A DNA stretch of 64,000 bases from Amoebidium appalachense (taxonomy: Eukaryota; Ichthyosporea), in contig CAVNZM010000002.1 of NCBI GenBank assembly GCA_963693365.1, positions 14,756,001-14,820,000 on the forward strand, given 5' to 3'. Both the position numbers and the translations under genes were made by a program. This document shows, one piece after another, positions 25,840 to 38,793 of this stretch; the stretch's first letter is position 1, and each line of letters begins with the position of its first letter. The notes under the pieces were generated by a model, which saw only the letters and a list, made by a program, of their open reading frames with translations, did no database searches and was not told the origin of the DNA.

Positions 25840-26372
25840 TTAACCGAAATGCGGGAGATTCAGGACAGCCTTGGAAATACTACAGAAATGATTTCTTACA
25901 AAGGAAGCAGTGACAAAAAAAATGTTCACATTGAGGGGTACCGGTGGGTAGGTGATGGGTGGGTGGGTGGGTGGATGAGAGGGGAGAATGGGTGGCGGTT
26001 TGGTAAAAAGGAGGGGAGGGGGGGAGGGAGGGACGAGGGCCCCGCGGGGTGAGGGGGGGGGAGGGGGGGGGCACATCTCATTACCGGAAATTCGGGCATG
26101 TGATAGTGAAACTGGGCAGCCAAAGCTGCATCCACCTCCTCTGTCCCACCCTCCTGCAGCCTGCTTTTGTGTTTCCTGTGCCTCTCCGACTTCATGTGCA
26201 GCTGGATCGCACTGCATTTTAGGCTTAACTCCTGCCTGCAGGCACGGCAAACCAGCTTTTCGTTGATAACTGCTAGGGGCTCATCGGGCCACCCTTTCAC
26301 TCTGTCTGCCGGGCTAACGTATTTTGGGTCGGAGGAGTAGGTGGGTATGCGTGCGGGCTTTGTGCGACCCAT
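25840..26372 (-). CDS. small single C2H2 (U1/BED-like) zinc-finger protein, two exons
   Basis: Exon 1 26372-26085 starts at ATG (MGRTKPARIP) and encodes 96 residues; the donor is CCG followed by GTAATG. A single finger CRACRQELSLKCSAIQLH followed by MKSERHRKHK has two Cys and two His in C-x2-C...H-x5-H spacing, typical of U1-type or BED-like fingers, so nucleic-acid binding is likely. The proposed exon 2, 25869-25840, adds nine residues and a stop with matching phase; this join is uncertain, because another acceptor (CTGTAG) lies 9 bases upstream. Similar short proteins can be host genes or derive from transposon-encoded fingers; function not known. Confidence 0.6.
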
Positions 26373-26389
26373 GCTTAGTCTTTTGAGTC

Positions 26390-26754
26390 GGCTTTAGTTA
26401 ACGACACTTCAGATGGCTTGATCTGAGGCGAGATGGGGCCCTCAGAAGAGCGGATGATATGAGGTGAGATGCGCTACTGCGAGGTTGTTCTTGGCCCGGC
26501 TGGGCTGCTGAAATGTGGATGTGTGTGTTTGTGGCAAAGCTCAGGCAAGGTTTTTGGGAGGATGGAGTAGGTGCACGGAAAACGAGAAGTGGTATGTTGA
26601 GCCGGGCCTGCATGCAGGGAGACAGCACTCAAAGTGACTAGATCTAGACTGTGAGCCGATTTGGCGCCACATAAGTTCAATAGATCTTGCGATCTTTTGT
26701 GAGCTTCCCGAATCCCGGGCCCCTAGCCCTCTTCCCCCCCCCCCCCCCCCCCCC

Positions 26755-26790
<36 letters not shown>

Positions 26791-27250
26791 CCCCCCCTTC
26801 CCCCAACTTCCCCCCCTCTCCCCCCTCCCCCCCCCCCCCCCCCCACCCCACCCCACCCAACCCACCCCACCCACCCACCCCAAAAAACCCAACCCAACCC
26901 AACCCACCCACCCACCCATCCCTCCAGAGATTTCCACCCTCCATCGACCATGGTCCCCGGGAAAAGGGCATGCGCATTAGAGTTGTCCCCACCTTTTTTT
27001 TTTGTGATGTCGACGGCACTTCCATGGCGGCAGTGGCCGCGGCATTGAATGCACCCAATCCCTGCCGCCCTCAGAAAACATCCATGGATCTGGTGCCCAT
27101 ACTTAGTACATTGCGCCATATTTTGGAGGAAACAAAGCTTTACTAAAGACCCAATCCGCTGGGGCTACCTGCTACTGTACACGGCTACAAAAGTAGCTGA
27201 AAGAGTCAATAAACTCACAAGGTCTGGCTTGTCGAAATAGAGCAAAAATA
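26390..27250. other. exon-like segments on both strands around a C-rich tract
   Basis: C-rich tract 26730-26925. From 26970 a + frame of 58 residues (MRIRVVPT..., ending ILEETKLY) stops near 27146, and a second + frame at 27130-27238 ends KVAERVNKLTRSGLSK. The minus strand is also open at 26996-27119 (ATG 27119). Which, if any, is used cannot be decided by eye. Confidence 0.3.
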
Positions 27251-27354
27251 TTGTTCGAAAACGCAACTATAAGCGGGTGCATGTGATGCCTATCACGCGT
27301 CCGTGAATTTCAAACCTATCTGCGGTTGGGGGAGGGGGGAGGGACAGCGTGGGT

Positions 27355-27355
27355 G

Positions 27356-27402
<47 letters not shown>

Positions 27403-27431
27403 ATGCGTGCGTGCGTGCGTGCGTGCGTGTG

Positions 27432-27507
<76 letters not shown>

Positions 27508-27508
27508 T
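27355..27508. repeat. (GTGC)n tetranucleotide microsatellite
   Basis: About 38 units of GTGC with rare interruptions. ORFs RACVRACV/THARTHAR are artefacts. Confidence 0.95.
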
Positions 27509-27540
27509 AGGCCCCAAACACATCGGCACGCGGTCAATTG

Positions 27541-27850
27541 CAAAAGGCAGATTTTTTCTGCGAAAAGCGGAATTATTCTGCAAAAAGCAGAATTATTCTG
27601 CAAAAAGCAGAATTATTCTGCAGAAGCGGAATCATTTGCTTTGAGCAGAATCACTCTGCTTTTTGCATGATTATTCTGCTTTTAGCAGAAGTAATCGGCA
27701 AAAGGCAGAATTATTCTGCCTTCGACATTGAATAGTCCTGCTTTTAGCAGCATAATTCTGCTGTTTGCGGAATAATTCTGCTTTTAGCGGAATAATTCTG
27801 CTTTCAGCTGATAAACTCTGCTTCTTGCAGAATAATTCTGCTCGGAGCAA
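27541..27850. repeat. 20-bp palindromic tandem array with inverted halves
   Basis: About 15 units with exact 20-bp spacing at many points (cores at 27571, 27591, 27611 and again 27751, 27771, 27791, 27811, 27831). Each core is the near-palindrome GCAGAAT-T-ATTCTGC. In the left half the spacer reads CAAAAAG, in the right half CTTTTAG, so the two halves are inverted copies and the array can fold back on itself. Confidence 0.8.
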
Positions 27851-28730
27851 TTTGACTCTAATAGCCGATGTGGTACGCGCCCTGTGCGTGCGCGTGTGTA
27901 TGGGCGCTCATGCACCTGCCCATACATGCAGGCACACACACAATGCATGTGTGTGTGTGTGGGGGGGGGGGGGGGGGGGGGGGGGAGGGGGACTCCGGGG
28001 AGGAGGGGGGGGAGGAGGAGGGGGGGGGGGGGGGGGCACGGGCGGTGAGGGGCGGGGAGGACTGGTAATTACGCATTGGGCATGCACGTGCAGTACGTAT
28101 GGATGCAGACGAGTGCAAGGACAAGAATTCTCTGCATCATTCTAGCCTGCTGTATTCTTCTAACTCATGATGTATCATGATCATGAAACCTGTCCGAAAC
28201 ATTTTATTTTTCAACGATTGAGATAGAGTTGCAGGCATAATTAATAAGGGCTGGTTACCAGCCCTTCGAATTCCTGCAAGTCAACAAAACCCAAACGGAA
28301 CCATGGCCACACAGTCTGAGCTACAAATTGTACGCTACGTATTTTAATGATACAGTTTAATTTTTTTCATGATCAGTGCTTGAAACACAGGAACACAGTG
28401 AAGCAGTTCAAAAAATTCCAGGCTCAGGCTAACTTACTAACACTGCGATTACTACTAGTAACCGTGCCTGCTGCCAAACAATCATAAGTAATCACTCAGC
28501 ACTGGCTAATTCGTTCGAGCATAGGACGGCCACTGAAGTTTGCAGGTCACTACATACTCGGCATGCAGTGATCACACAGGGTCCGGCCTGTCATGAACCA
28601 TTATCAAACTTCATTCTATCTAATGTGAGCACACGCGCCGGTGTATGTGAGCCTGTGGAATAGAATAAACTTCTTCGTACTTGATCTATTGGTAAGGCCA
28701 TTTATCGGCCCAGGGATGAGTTGAAGTTTA
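27851..28730. other. no gene seen; G tracts then AT-rich DNA
   Basis: G tracts at 27960-27985 and 28019-28036. 28140-28730 is ordinary AT-rich intergenic sequence. Confidence 0.4.
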
Positions 28731-28914
28731 TTAGTAATTATATAGCAGCCTGTAAATCAGCCCTTGAAACACAACCGCGCCAGCTAATATTCGGTCACCT
28801 TTTGCTGCGATACTAAGTAATTGCACAAGCACAATCGGTGCAACGCTTACATCCTTCAATATTATCTCTTTGCCTCGAGTAATCAGAAAACTTAAACCCC
28901 CACTTTTATTTAGC

Positions 28915-29401
28915 CTAATGATGGGCTGCTTCTTCAACAGCAGGCAAGATTCCTGCTGTGTTGTTTGCCGTTTCCACTTTGATACCTTTGTTGGCCATAA
29001 ATGAGATGTACATATTCCAGAAAAGCCCAGCCATACTTCCCAAAAGGGGACGGTAGTGCACCGGGAGAAATCTGAACTGAACCATACCCACAAACGGCCA
29101 AAACATAGTCCCCGTTACGAAAGTTGTGGGCAAATCGGCTGCAATCTTATTTCCTGCGTCAAAAATCGATCCCCCGGACAGGAGGGTATTCGAGGTGAAG
29201 CTGGTGCTGATGAAAACAGGGGAAAAGCAGAGGTTGGAAAACACCTGTTAGTGGGAGGAGACCAGTGAGTACGTGGTGAAAGAGGAGTGGGAGGTGAGGG
29301 CGGAACTGACCACTAAGAAGAGCACGTTTAGTGTGGGTGTACACGGTGGTGGTCGCCGTGGCGTGCGTGTGCGTGTATTATTTGGGTAAGGGCGGTGGGG
29401 T

Positions 29402-29435
<34 letters not shown>

Positions 29436-29806
29436 GGGACCTTTGGGAGAAGGTTCAGGAAACAGGAAGGGAGAGGCGGGGGACAGGGGAGGGCCTGGAG
29501 GGGACTGGAGGGGGGGGGGGGGGGGGGGGTTCTTACCTTCTGCAAAACACGCTTCATGCTACTTCCAGGCAGCATGGCCTCAAGTCTGGTATTCCACCAG
29601 TAGATGACTGGCCCAGTAGCAAATGCACCCGTCAAGAACATGTTGCGTGTGCGTATGAAATCGTAAGGTTTACCTTCCTGGCCTCTGTCTGTTCTTTCCA
29701 ACGTTTGGCAAATCAGGTCTCCTGCGCCCATAGCTGTGCCGACGGCGAAACATGTGCTTACGGGGCGCTTCGCTTTCACCACAATGTTCTTGAGAAACAA
29801 GGCCAT
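28915..29806 (-). CDS. Mpv17/PMP22-family membrane protein, paralogue A, two exons
   Basis: Inner mitochondrial or peroxisomal membrane channel-like protein by family. Exons 29806-29537 (ATG 29806) and 29244-28915, phase 0, donor GTAAGA, acceptor AACAG; 199 residues, the usual length. Four hydrophobic segments are visible. Family motifs: GDLICQTLE, FIRTRNMFLTGAFATGPVIYWW, and the signature WPFVGMVQFRFLPVHYRP, then WNMYISF. The intron is G-rich on the + strand (C-rich in sense). AATAAA overlaps the region just after the stop. A remnant of the longer C-terminal tail found in paralogue B is readable at about 28780-28845 downstream of the stop. Confidence 0.9.
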
Positions 29807-30123
29807 GTTTAAAAATGTTGGGTGAGATGGCCCAGTAAATAAAGCAAAAATGTTGTTGTCTGCAGGTGCACGTGTTCACGTGGTTCGATCGTTAGAAGGC
29901 TTCCGGAATGCATATGCATGCATGTACATACACAGTGTCTGCAGTTGCTGCTGCTGTGCGCTAGCTGGAATCTTGCTAAGGTACAAGGGTAAGTATATCA
30001 TTTAGAGTGAAGAAGGTGTAACTGTGCTTCAAGTCGTGGATGGACTCTGAGTTGTCACGGTAGGTTCTGTTTTGCAATTGCTGCCTGCCCACCGTGAATG
30101 GAAGCTTTTATGCTTGCTGCCAG

Positions 30124-30423
30124 ATGACGATCATCAAGTTGATATGTCGGTTCGAGTCGGGCCGTGTGAGAGGGATTTCGATTCATGGTCTTACTCCACA
30201 ATGGCATCCATACCAGGCAGCTTATTGTGTTGTTAAAAAACCTTATTTGCTAGCGGTTTATTTTTTTTATGAGATAGTCTTTTTATGTTTCGCAACATTC
30301 GCCCATTTAGCCTACTATGTTATAGTATTAGTGCTCCTTTCCTTCCTTTGGGAACCCGAAAATGCTGTTGGCTCGATTCGATTAAAAAAAACCTGCTACC
30401 CGAAGTTACCCCCTAAACTGTAG
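30124..30423 (+). CDS. hypothetical small membrane protein
   Basis: ATG at 30124 gives 99 residues with one long hydrophobic block (YLLAVYFFYEIVFLCFATFA and following 18 hydrophobic residues), ending KLPPKL. No family recognised, no supporting promoter or splice evidence; could be chance in an AT-rich region. Confidence 0.22.
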   Translation: MTIIKLICRFESGRVRGISIHGLTPQWHPYQAAYCVVKKPYLLAVYFFYEIVFLCFATFAHLAYYVIVLVLLSFLWEPENAVGSIRLKKTCYPKLPPKL

Positions 30424-31029
30424 CCAATCATCGTGGTGCTGAATTGTTTGCCAGCGGCTAGCCAGGCACCTGGCCCCAAAGCGGCTGCGCGCGGGCGGAA
30501 GTACATACGGTCAACGTGTGCATATCCTATTACGCAAAACCATAGCATGCAAATGAGCAATAAGACTTGTGTGTATAGGTACTCATGACTTTTCCACGGT
30601 TATTTTGACATTATTTCTCACCTGTACGTGTAGCCTGTCATTAATTACTAACGCGCGGGCACGGGCAAGTCGACCGAAGCAGCGGAGGTATGTGCGCGAT
30701 ATTGCCTAATTTAGATTGCTTCTAGCTTTCACCAATCATCTGAAGTTTTTTATCAGTGGATTTTGTCCCCTTAGACCGTGGCGGGTTGCCGGGCAACTTT
30801 TGCCGGGCAAAAAAAAAAAAAAGAAAAAAGCACGGCCAGTTCCGGCGACCCTTAAATCACGGGTGTCACATGTTCAAGTAGTAGTTGCGAAGTTTCACCA
30901 ATGGCAAGCACAGAGGGAGGGAAATCGTTCATTTATGAACGTTACCCCAGTTTCTCCCGCACACAGGAGCATCGCATCTGAATTTTCCGTCGAATAAATC
31001 CAGGCAAAAGAAAAATTTTCCTGCATGGA

Positions 31030-31273
31030 GTGTTCAAGGCTTTATTCACGGTTTTATAGGTGCAACCATGGTGGGATGAACGGTTTATCAGCAACAGAAA
31101 CAAGAGGCTGTTAGCAGGAGCACTCTAATGTTTTGTTGTCAAATCACATCACAAACACGGTATTTTTATTCACTCCATAAACACGGTTAGTTTTCTTCAC
31201 TTCACCCCTTCCATGCTGAACCCATCGTTGACGATGTTATCCACGAATCTCGCTAGTCTGCCTCTACCCCATC
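31030..31273 (-). CDS. terminal exon and 3'UTR of an unidentified minus-strand gene
   Basis: After an acceptor AGCACCCAG the minus strand from 31273 reads a 23-residue C-terminus ending LARFVDNIVNDGFSMEGVK and TGA at 31203-31201. AATAAA on the minus strand at about 31042-31047 would end the transcript. A further block upstream on the same strand (31355-31300, WQQWRKLPYISALPVHVV) follows a good acceptor TTCTTGCAG, but its phase does not join cleanly. Product unknown. Confidence 0.35.
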
Positions 31274-31515
31274 CTGGGTGCTAGTTTTTTCAGGGTACAA
31301 CATGGACGGGCAACGCAGAAATGTAAGGCAGCTTCCTCCACTGCTGCCAGCTAACTGCAAGAAAGGTGTGTGGGTGGGTGCGTGGGAGGGTTTTAAGGCA
31401 AAGTTAGCTTGTTCTTTGTTTGCGTACGGTTCGGGAACCGCTATGAACATGTTTCAAGTACTTGCAGGGTTTGTGTGGTCTAGCTTTCCCTCGTCCTTCC
31501 TTTTGTTGCCTGCCT

Positions 31516-31550
<35 letters not shown>

Positions 31551-31756
31551 CACTGCCGTCATCTTCTTCAAACCCTCCCCCCCTCCCCCCATCTCCCAAC
31601 CGCCTCCCATTCCCTTGTTTGTATTTGTGCCTCTTCTGCCTCCTCCCCAGCTTTCTTAAGCTGCTTTTATGTTCCTCCCTCTACCTGTTTTCCCCCGGTC
31701 CTCTTGTGCCCCCCCCCCCCCCCCCCCCCCCCCTCCCCCCCCCCCCCTCCCCCCCC

Positions 31757-32100
31757 TAAGCACATACGCATTTTTCGCTGCACTGCATTAGTTTGCACAC
31801 ACATATTCGCCGTTTTGCTCACCTTGCTTGCATAAGCAACCCTGCTCGTCTTTGATCAAGACGGGTTGACCCTCCCAAGTTCAGTTGATACTGCTGTTTG
31901 AGTTGGAGAGTCGTATATACGCGGGCTAAGGGGTCGAAACTCAGACGCAATATGATGACTTGGGCCCTCCCTGAGGATGGGCTCTGCTTATGACGCATAC
32001 TGCGCGCATGGCTATGTTGCGTAGTACTTGAATATTTGCCTTTGCATGTGTCCTTCGTGTATGCGTACTTCGTACCGTGTTCCGCATTCAAACCCCCCCA
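31757..32100 (+). repeat. dispersed repeat, copy A1, ending in a C tract
   Basis: About 342 bp, roughly 94% identical to copy A2 by eye, running from AAGCACATACGCATTTTTCG to CATTCAAACCCCCCC. Confidence 0.85.
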
Positions 32101-32189
32101 GTCTTCTTTCAGAGGTGTCCTTTCAGGACAGACCACTGTGTGGAGACCGCTTTACTTCCATGCAACCGGGCATGGTTGCTCTGTGTCGT

Positions 32190-32538
32190 GCATCTGTAAG
32201 CACGTACGCATTTTTCGCTGCACTGCATTAGTTTGCACACACATATTCACCGTTTTGCTCACCTCGCTTGCATAAGCAACCCTGCTCGTCTTTGATCAAG
32301 ACGGGTTGACCCTCCCAAGTTCAGTTGATGTTGCTGTCTGAGTTGGAGAGTCATATATACGCGGGCTAAGGGGTCGAAACTCAGACGCAATTGATGACTT
32401 GGGCCCTCCCTGAGGATGGGTTCTGCTTATGACGCATACTGCGCGCATGGCTATGTTGCATACTTGAACGTTTGCCTTTGCATGTGTCCTTCGTGTACGC
32501 GTACTTCGTACCGTGTTCCGCATTCAAACCCCCCTCCC
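32190..32538 (+). repeat. dispersed repeat, copy A2, ending in a C tract
   Basis: Direct repeat of A1 separated by about 90 bp, ending CATTCAAACCCCCC at the start of a longer C-rich region. Copies A3 (54505-54668), B1 (53030-53305) and B2 (14683-14925) share blocks with it. Confidence 0.85.
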
Positions 32539-32645
32539 CCGGCCCTTTTCTCCCAACACACCGACCGAATCCCCCCCCCCCCCCCTCCCCCCTGACTCAT
32601 TCACTGCTTCCCCTCTTCTCCCCTCCCCCTCACCCCCCCCCCCTC

Positions 32646-32676
<31 letters not shown>

Positions 32677-32715
32677 AAAAAAATAAAAAAAAACAAAAAA
32701 AAAACAAAAAAAAAC

Positions 32716-34732
32716 ACGTGGACCCTTGTATGTCGTCATTTTTGCGCCATTGCACGATCATTCCAGGCAGGTGCTGTTTCTCTAAGTATTCGTTGGCCTG
32801 ATAGGTCACACGACGACCATCATACATTCCTGCAAGCATGGAGTGGTGCAGTGAGCGAGATACGCTTTATCCTACCCAGGTTCTACGGAATTCTTAAGCG
32901 AGGTGAACGGGCGGAGCAGACTTTAACCGGAATATTCAAGACTATTCGGTCGTGCGAGAAAGTCGAATGCATGGACGATGCGGCCAACAATATCGGGGTT
33001 TTTCTCGTTAAAAATGACCGGATTCCGGCGGCGAAAATGTACGGTTCCCTCTTCCGGCTCTTTGGGGAGATGGAGAGGCTGGAGAGGGTTAAATTTCGAA
33101 GCGTGAACGATTGGATACCGACGGACAATCCGGGTTTAACCCTTTCTGACATGGGTTGTAAACAGCTACGCTACATGCGTATCGAAGGCAAATTCGTCCG
33201 GTGCGACATTACCGATATGATATCGTCCCTCAAACACTTGGCCCCTGCGTTGAAGAAACTGATTTTTTTTCCGGATACACAACGGTTATTCCCCGGTGAG
33301 CAACTCAGTGATCGATTTAAGCGCGCTAGACACGCAAACGGCCCTGGAATTCTTGGAGATAGTAGGGGCAAAAACCCAACACATCAGAAATCTTCCTCCC
33401 CTTTTCGCACTCAACAAAATAGAACTCAACGCCGGATCAATCGATCTCGCGATATTGGCGTCGTGCACGGCACTCGCCGACGTGTGCATCGTAGCCAAAA
33501 ACAAAGGGCCGGGCCATCTAAACGAAACGTTTTCATTCCCTCACCTACATCATCTTCGGGCGCTATCGATAACAATTAACCCGGAGCACAAAACACAGCT
33601 CAAAACCCACCTTATCGATTTGAGCGCACTCGAAGGGTTAACCGGTCTTACTAGACTTGTGGCATGCATTGAGCGATCGCCGCACACTAGGCGTGCTCCC
33701 GATTTTACTCTTCCACCCCTCCCCACGCTACGGTATGTCGAAATCACAGCCCACGCGATGGATGTGGAATCCCTTTCCACATGCGTCCAATTGACCCACG
33801 TCAACATCGAGTGGCTCTACGAACCGCAAACACTTTGCCCAAACATCCAATCAGACAGATTGACCTATTTGGGATTCATGTATGAACTAGGTTCCGGTGG
33901 CGGCCGACGTCGGGATTTGGGGCACACGTTCCCTGCGGAATCCTTTTCCATGTTCCTTTCGTCGTTGCGCTCGCTCAATATCCGGGGGGTTGGTATGGAT
34001 CTACCAAACACGGGGACTGTTATTGGTGGAATGAGTTTCCTTACCAATATCAATTTGATAGATTCGCATTTTGGCTGGCGCGAGGCGCCCAAAGGCCGTG
34101 GGTTTATCCTGGGCGACGTTGATTTAAGCGGTCTCAATTGTTTGGAGGAGATATGTGTCGCGAGGGAGCCCTATGTATCGCAACTGGCGCTTCCTATGCA
34201 CGGTGTTGAAAAACGTAAAAGTGTACGAATGCCCGGTTTTGCGAATCGCACAAGTTCCCGCCAGCGTTACATATGTGGAAATAGTGAAATGCCCCTTGGT
34301 GAAAAACACGGCGCTTGCTGGGTGTGTTGCCTTGGAAGGAATCCGCGTGGAATGTTTGGAATCGGGCGGGAGAGATAATGGATGGGCCGACGTTTTACCT
34401 CTTGTTGGGCTTCCGGCTCTCGCCACGGTTGACATTCTTGGATGGCCAAATTCGGATTCCCGGCCTCTCCTGGCATGCCCAAATTTGGAAGGTGTGGATG
34501 GCGATGAGAAAAATAGAACTCTGGTTAAGGTGCAGATGCTCTGGCGGCCCACTGGTCCAATAATTGAGGTAAGATTGAATACATAATAATATCTTGGCTC
34601 TATCTGAATCACTATATTAGTTTGGTTTATTTTTGGTGTCCGTTATAATTGCAGAAGGTGGGAGTGAAAATATTTCCATACGATAACAGATGCCCTAACT
34701 TAATGAATGGATTACTAGTACTGATTGCATGA
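32716..34732 (+). CDS. F-box/leucine-rich-repeat-like protein with two frame breaks
   Basis: Reading from about 32716, the sequence TLVCRHFCAIAR resembles the second half of an F-box, followed by about 550 residues of irregular leucine-rich repeats (for example SALEGLTGLTRLVACIE, LSGLNCLEEICVA). F-box/LRR proteins choose substrates for SCF ubiquitin ligases. The frame changes at a run of eight T (33263-33270) and again near 34164-34172. A terminal intron 34569-34654 (donor GTAAGA, acceptor TTGCAG) leads to a 25-residue last exon ending at TGA 34730-34732. The 5' end is not resolved: poly-C/poly-A DNA lies immediately upstream, and an alternative acceptor at 32764-32766 would remove the F-box part. 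Either a decayed gene or a gene with sequence errors. Confidence 0.6.
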
Positions 34733-34789
34733 CATAGTGACTGGGGTATAGTTTCTGTTTGCCCCCACCTCAGGCTCAAAAAGGGGAAG

Positions 34790-35390
<601 letters not shown>

Positions 35391-35956
35391 ATGTTTTGGT
35401 TTTTGGTTTTGGTGGTTGTCGCACATGTACACTTAGTCTAGTAGTTCATACGTGCACATGTACAGCTGCAATTGTTTTACTTTTAGTTCCACCCTTGGCC
35501 CCGCAGTTGTATTACCATCAGCAGCTGTTGAATTTGTGCATACATATGGCAGTTGTTCACACATGTATGGTAGCCCCTCTGTGTTTAATACAGTTGTGTT
35601 TTATTGATGTACACCTATAGCAGTAGGGATTCATACTTGTACTACAGTGATCATTATTATGGTACTAGGGTATTGATACCACAAGTTGTTAAGAAAGAAT
35701 TATGACGTTCGCTTCTGCGTATGCTCGGTGTATCAAATTTGCAGCTCTTGACTATGCCTGTGGACAAATTCAGTTTTAAAAAAGTGTTTAAAGAAATTTA
35801 AGGGCAAGTAAAATTAATCAAAGCATGTGCATGACACTAGCTTGAGGCAGAACGGCCCTAACTTTGAGTCATCCAAGAGGAAAGACGTGTGTGTGTGTGC
35901 TTGTGTCTGTTTCTGTATGTGTGGTTGTGTTTGTGTGTGTGTGTGCCGGCATGCCG

Positions 35957-35994
<38 letters not shown>

Positions 35995-36954
35995 ACACAC
36001 ACACGCACGTGTGCGCGTGGGTGTGCGGGTGTGTACGTTTGTGTCGCACGCGCGTGTGCCTATGTGTACATGTGTGTGTGCGCACACGCGCTGGCACGGC
36101 CCTATATACACGTGCACGCCCCACGCAAGAAGGTGGTGGGGAAGGGGGGGCACCAAGGGGGTCTGGAAATTTGAATTTCATTTTAGTCCACCCCCCCCTC
36201 CAAAACCCCCCCCTCCCCCCCCGCCCACCCCCCCTGCTTTTCCTTCATTTTCACCTTACTCTTTTGAGAAATCCCCTCAAAAAAGAAAAAAACTTACACA
36301 CTGACTGCAGATCGCAGAACTGTTTCAGCTGCTTTACAGGGGTGGGGAAGGGAGCGCGGGTGAATGGGTGGGCGGGGGATTGGGTGTGTTTGGGGAAGGT
36401 TGGGGGGATGGGGGGGCTCCTGTATTACATTTGCCCCGCTCTTTTCCTCTCTCCTCCTTGTGTATTTACCGAGGGAGGGGAAAGGGGGAAGGTGGGGCCC
36501 GGGGGGAGGGGGGGGGGGGGGAGGGGGTGAGGGGGGAAGAGGGGGGGGGGGGGGAGGGGGGCTACGGCTGAGGCACACTGGTGTCATGATTAACTGGGAC
36601 ACACAGGAATCTGATGTAACTTATTTGTTTAACCCATTAGCTGCAGTGCATCCGATTGTGTGGTCACAATTTACTGAGATATTAATAACGGTTTTGGTCA
36701 AGACGCACTTAATAATATTAGTGGGAGAGAGAAAATCATAGAACTGCAACATTGCATCAGTGTATGGGCAGAGTACTAGTAGTTGCACTTGAATAAATCC
36801 GGCACAAACTTTATCCAAGAGAAGTATTTCCCACAGACACACAGAGGAGCAAGCGCGCACACACACACACACAGACACACACGCGAGAGCGGACGCGCTC
36901 ACATGCACATGCACACGCACAGTACGCAGAGTGGGGAAATGGGGGGGGGGGAAG

Positions 36955-36987
<33 letters not shown>

Positions 36988-37089
36988 GTGGAAGGGAATA
37001 CAGCCCTGTGTAAAGGGCTGGTTCTGTTGTTTTCTGTAAGTGGAACCTCGCTGTTTGTATGTATATGTGCAGGCGGATGTGTGTGTGTG

Positions 37090-37128
<39 letters not shown>

Positions 37129-37285
37129 ATGTGCGAGTGTGTGTGTGTGTGTGCGCGCGCGCGTATGACACTGCGTGTGTGTGTACCAAGTGCACGCGTG
37201 CCCGCGCGCGCGCCTGTGTGTGTGTGTGTGTGTGCACGCGCAAGCGTGTGCGTGACTGTGCTTGTGCATGTGTGTGTACGTGTGT

Positions 37286-37316
<31 letters not shown>

Positions 37317-37369
37317 GTGACGTTCCAAGTGGCATGTGTGTAGTACAGTATGTGCACATTCTTTGTGTT

Positions 37370-37444
<75 letters not shown>

Positions 37445-37760
37445 GCACATGATTTCTGAAACATAACAACTTCTTTACTGAGCTACAAGCCAGTAAATTA
37501 CTCTCCAGCCGCTGGAGGTATGTTCTATTATGAACTTTGGCCCATGTATTTAATCGCCAGGTCAAAGATTTCATTTTTAAAGTGTTACTTTTCCATTCCC
37601 AGAAAAACCAAAAACAAGTGCAGAACGCGACCACACCGTTTAAAGTCATCGTGCTAATTAGTATCCAAGTGTGTATTTCATGTGCATTCATAAATGTATT
37701 ATGACATAGACGCGTCACAAATAATCACCATCAATCACACACACGTGCCTCCATACCTTA
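35391..37760. other. intergenic, CA/TG and G/C tracts
   Basis: TG/CG/CA repeat 35888-36120, C-rich 36188-36232, G-rich 36500-36560 and 36940-36986, TG-rich 37078-37442. 35400-35860 and 37450-37760 are ordinary sequence without a supported ORF. Confidence 0.5.
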
Positions 37761-38011
37761 AGGAAATGTAACATATGGAGCAAAAAGAAATTGATATCTT
37801 CGCAGAGTCATCATTCGAAAACCATCGGATTTTTTTTGCCTATCTGATGTGAGCAGGTGGGCTGGTGTGTGTGTGTGTGTGTGCGCGCGCCCGCGCGTGT
37901 GTGTGTGAAAGTAAATCCCTTCATTCTTGTTTAAGGTTGTTAACGATGATTAAGGTGCTTACCTACGTTCATGTGGTAAAGCAACATGAAATCCAGCCTA
38001 ATTACATGTTA

Positions 38012-38528
38012 TCACGCCGTATTTTCGATCGCCTTTTGCTCTGATTGCACAATCGTAATCGGTGCAACCTCCTTCGCTTTCGCTACCATCGGAACCGCCT
38101 CTTCCACAGCAACGGGCAAACTTTCCGTTTTTTCATTTGCGGTTTCCAACTTGATGTCCTTATTGGCCATAAATGAGATGTAAATATTCCAGAAGACACC
38201 AGCCAAACTTCCGACAATTGGCCGGAAATGCAACGGGACGAACCTGAACTGAATCATGCCGACAAAGGGCCAATACATACTCCCCGCCGCGTAAGTTTTG
38301 GGCAAATCGGCTGCAATCTTGTCCCGTGCGTCGAAGATCGATCTCCCCGATAGAAGGGTGATTGACGTGAAGCTGGTGCTGATGAAAACGGGTGCAAAGC
38401 AAATGTTTGCAAACACCTGTTTGTGGGAGGAGGCATGTGAGTGAGTGGTGGTGAAGGGGGAGGGGAAGTGAGGGGGGGAGTAGGGGTGGGGATGTGGGTG
38501 GGTGGGTGGGGTGAGGGGTGGTGGTGGT

Positions 38529-38559
<31 letters not shown>

Positions 38560-38750
38560 CTGTGGGGGTACCTACCGTGGTGGTGGTGGTGTGTGTGTGC
38601 GTGCGTGCGTGCGTGTGTGTGTGTGGTTGTGCCCGGGGGGGGGGGGGGGGGGGGAGGGGGGGGGGAGGGAAGAGCGAAGTAACCGTGAATAGCTGAGTTT
38701 TTAGGTTTGGTAGGGGAGGCGAGAGTGGGGGTGAGGGGTGTGTTTATCTG

Positions 38751-38793
<43 letters not shown>

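Noticed and set aside
27541-27850. CRISPR array
   Set aside because: Spacers are not unique; units are near-identical palindromes of 20 bp in eukaryotic DNA.
31757-32538. tRNA gene or tRNA-derived SINE head
   Set aside because: GGTCGAAACTC looks faintly like a pol III B box, but no A box or cloverleaf could be drawn.
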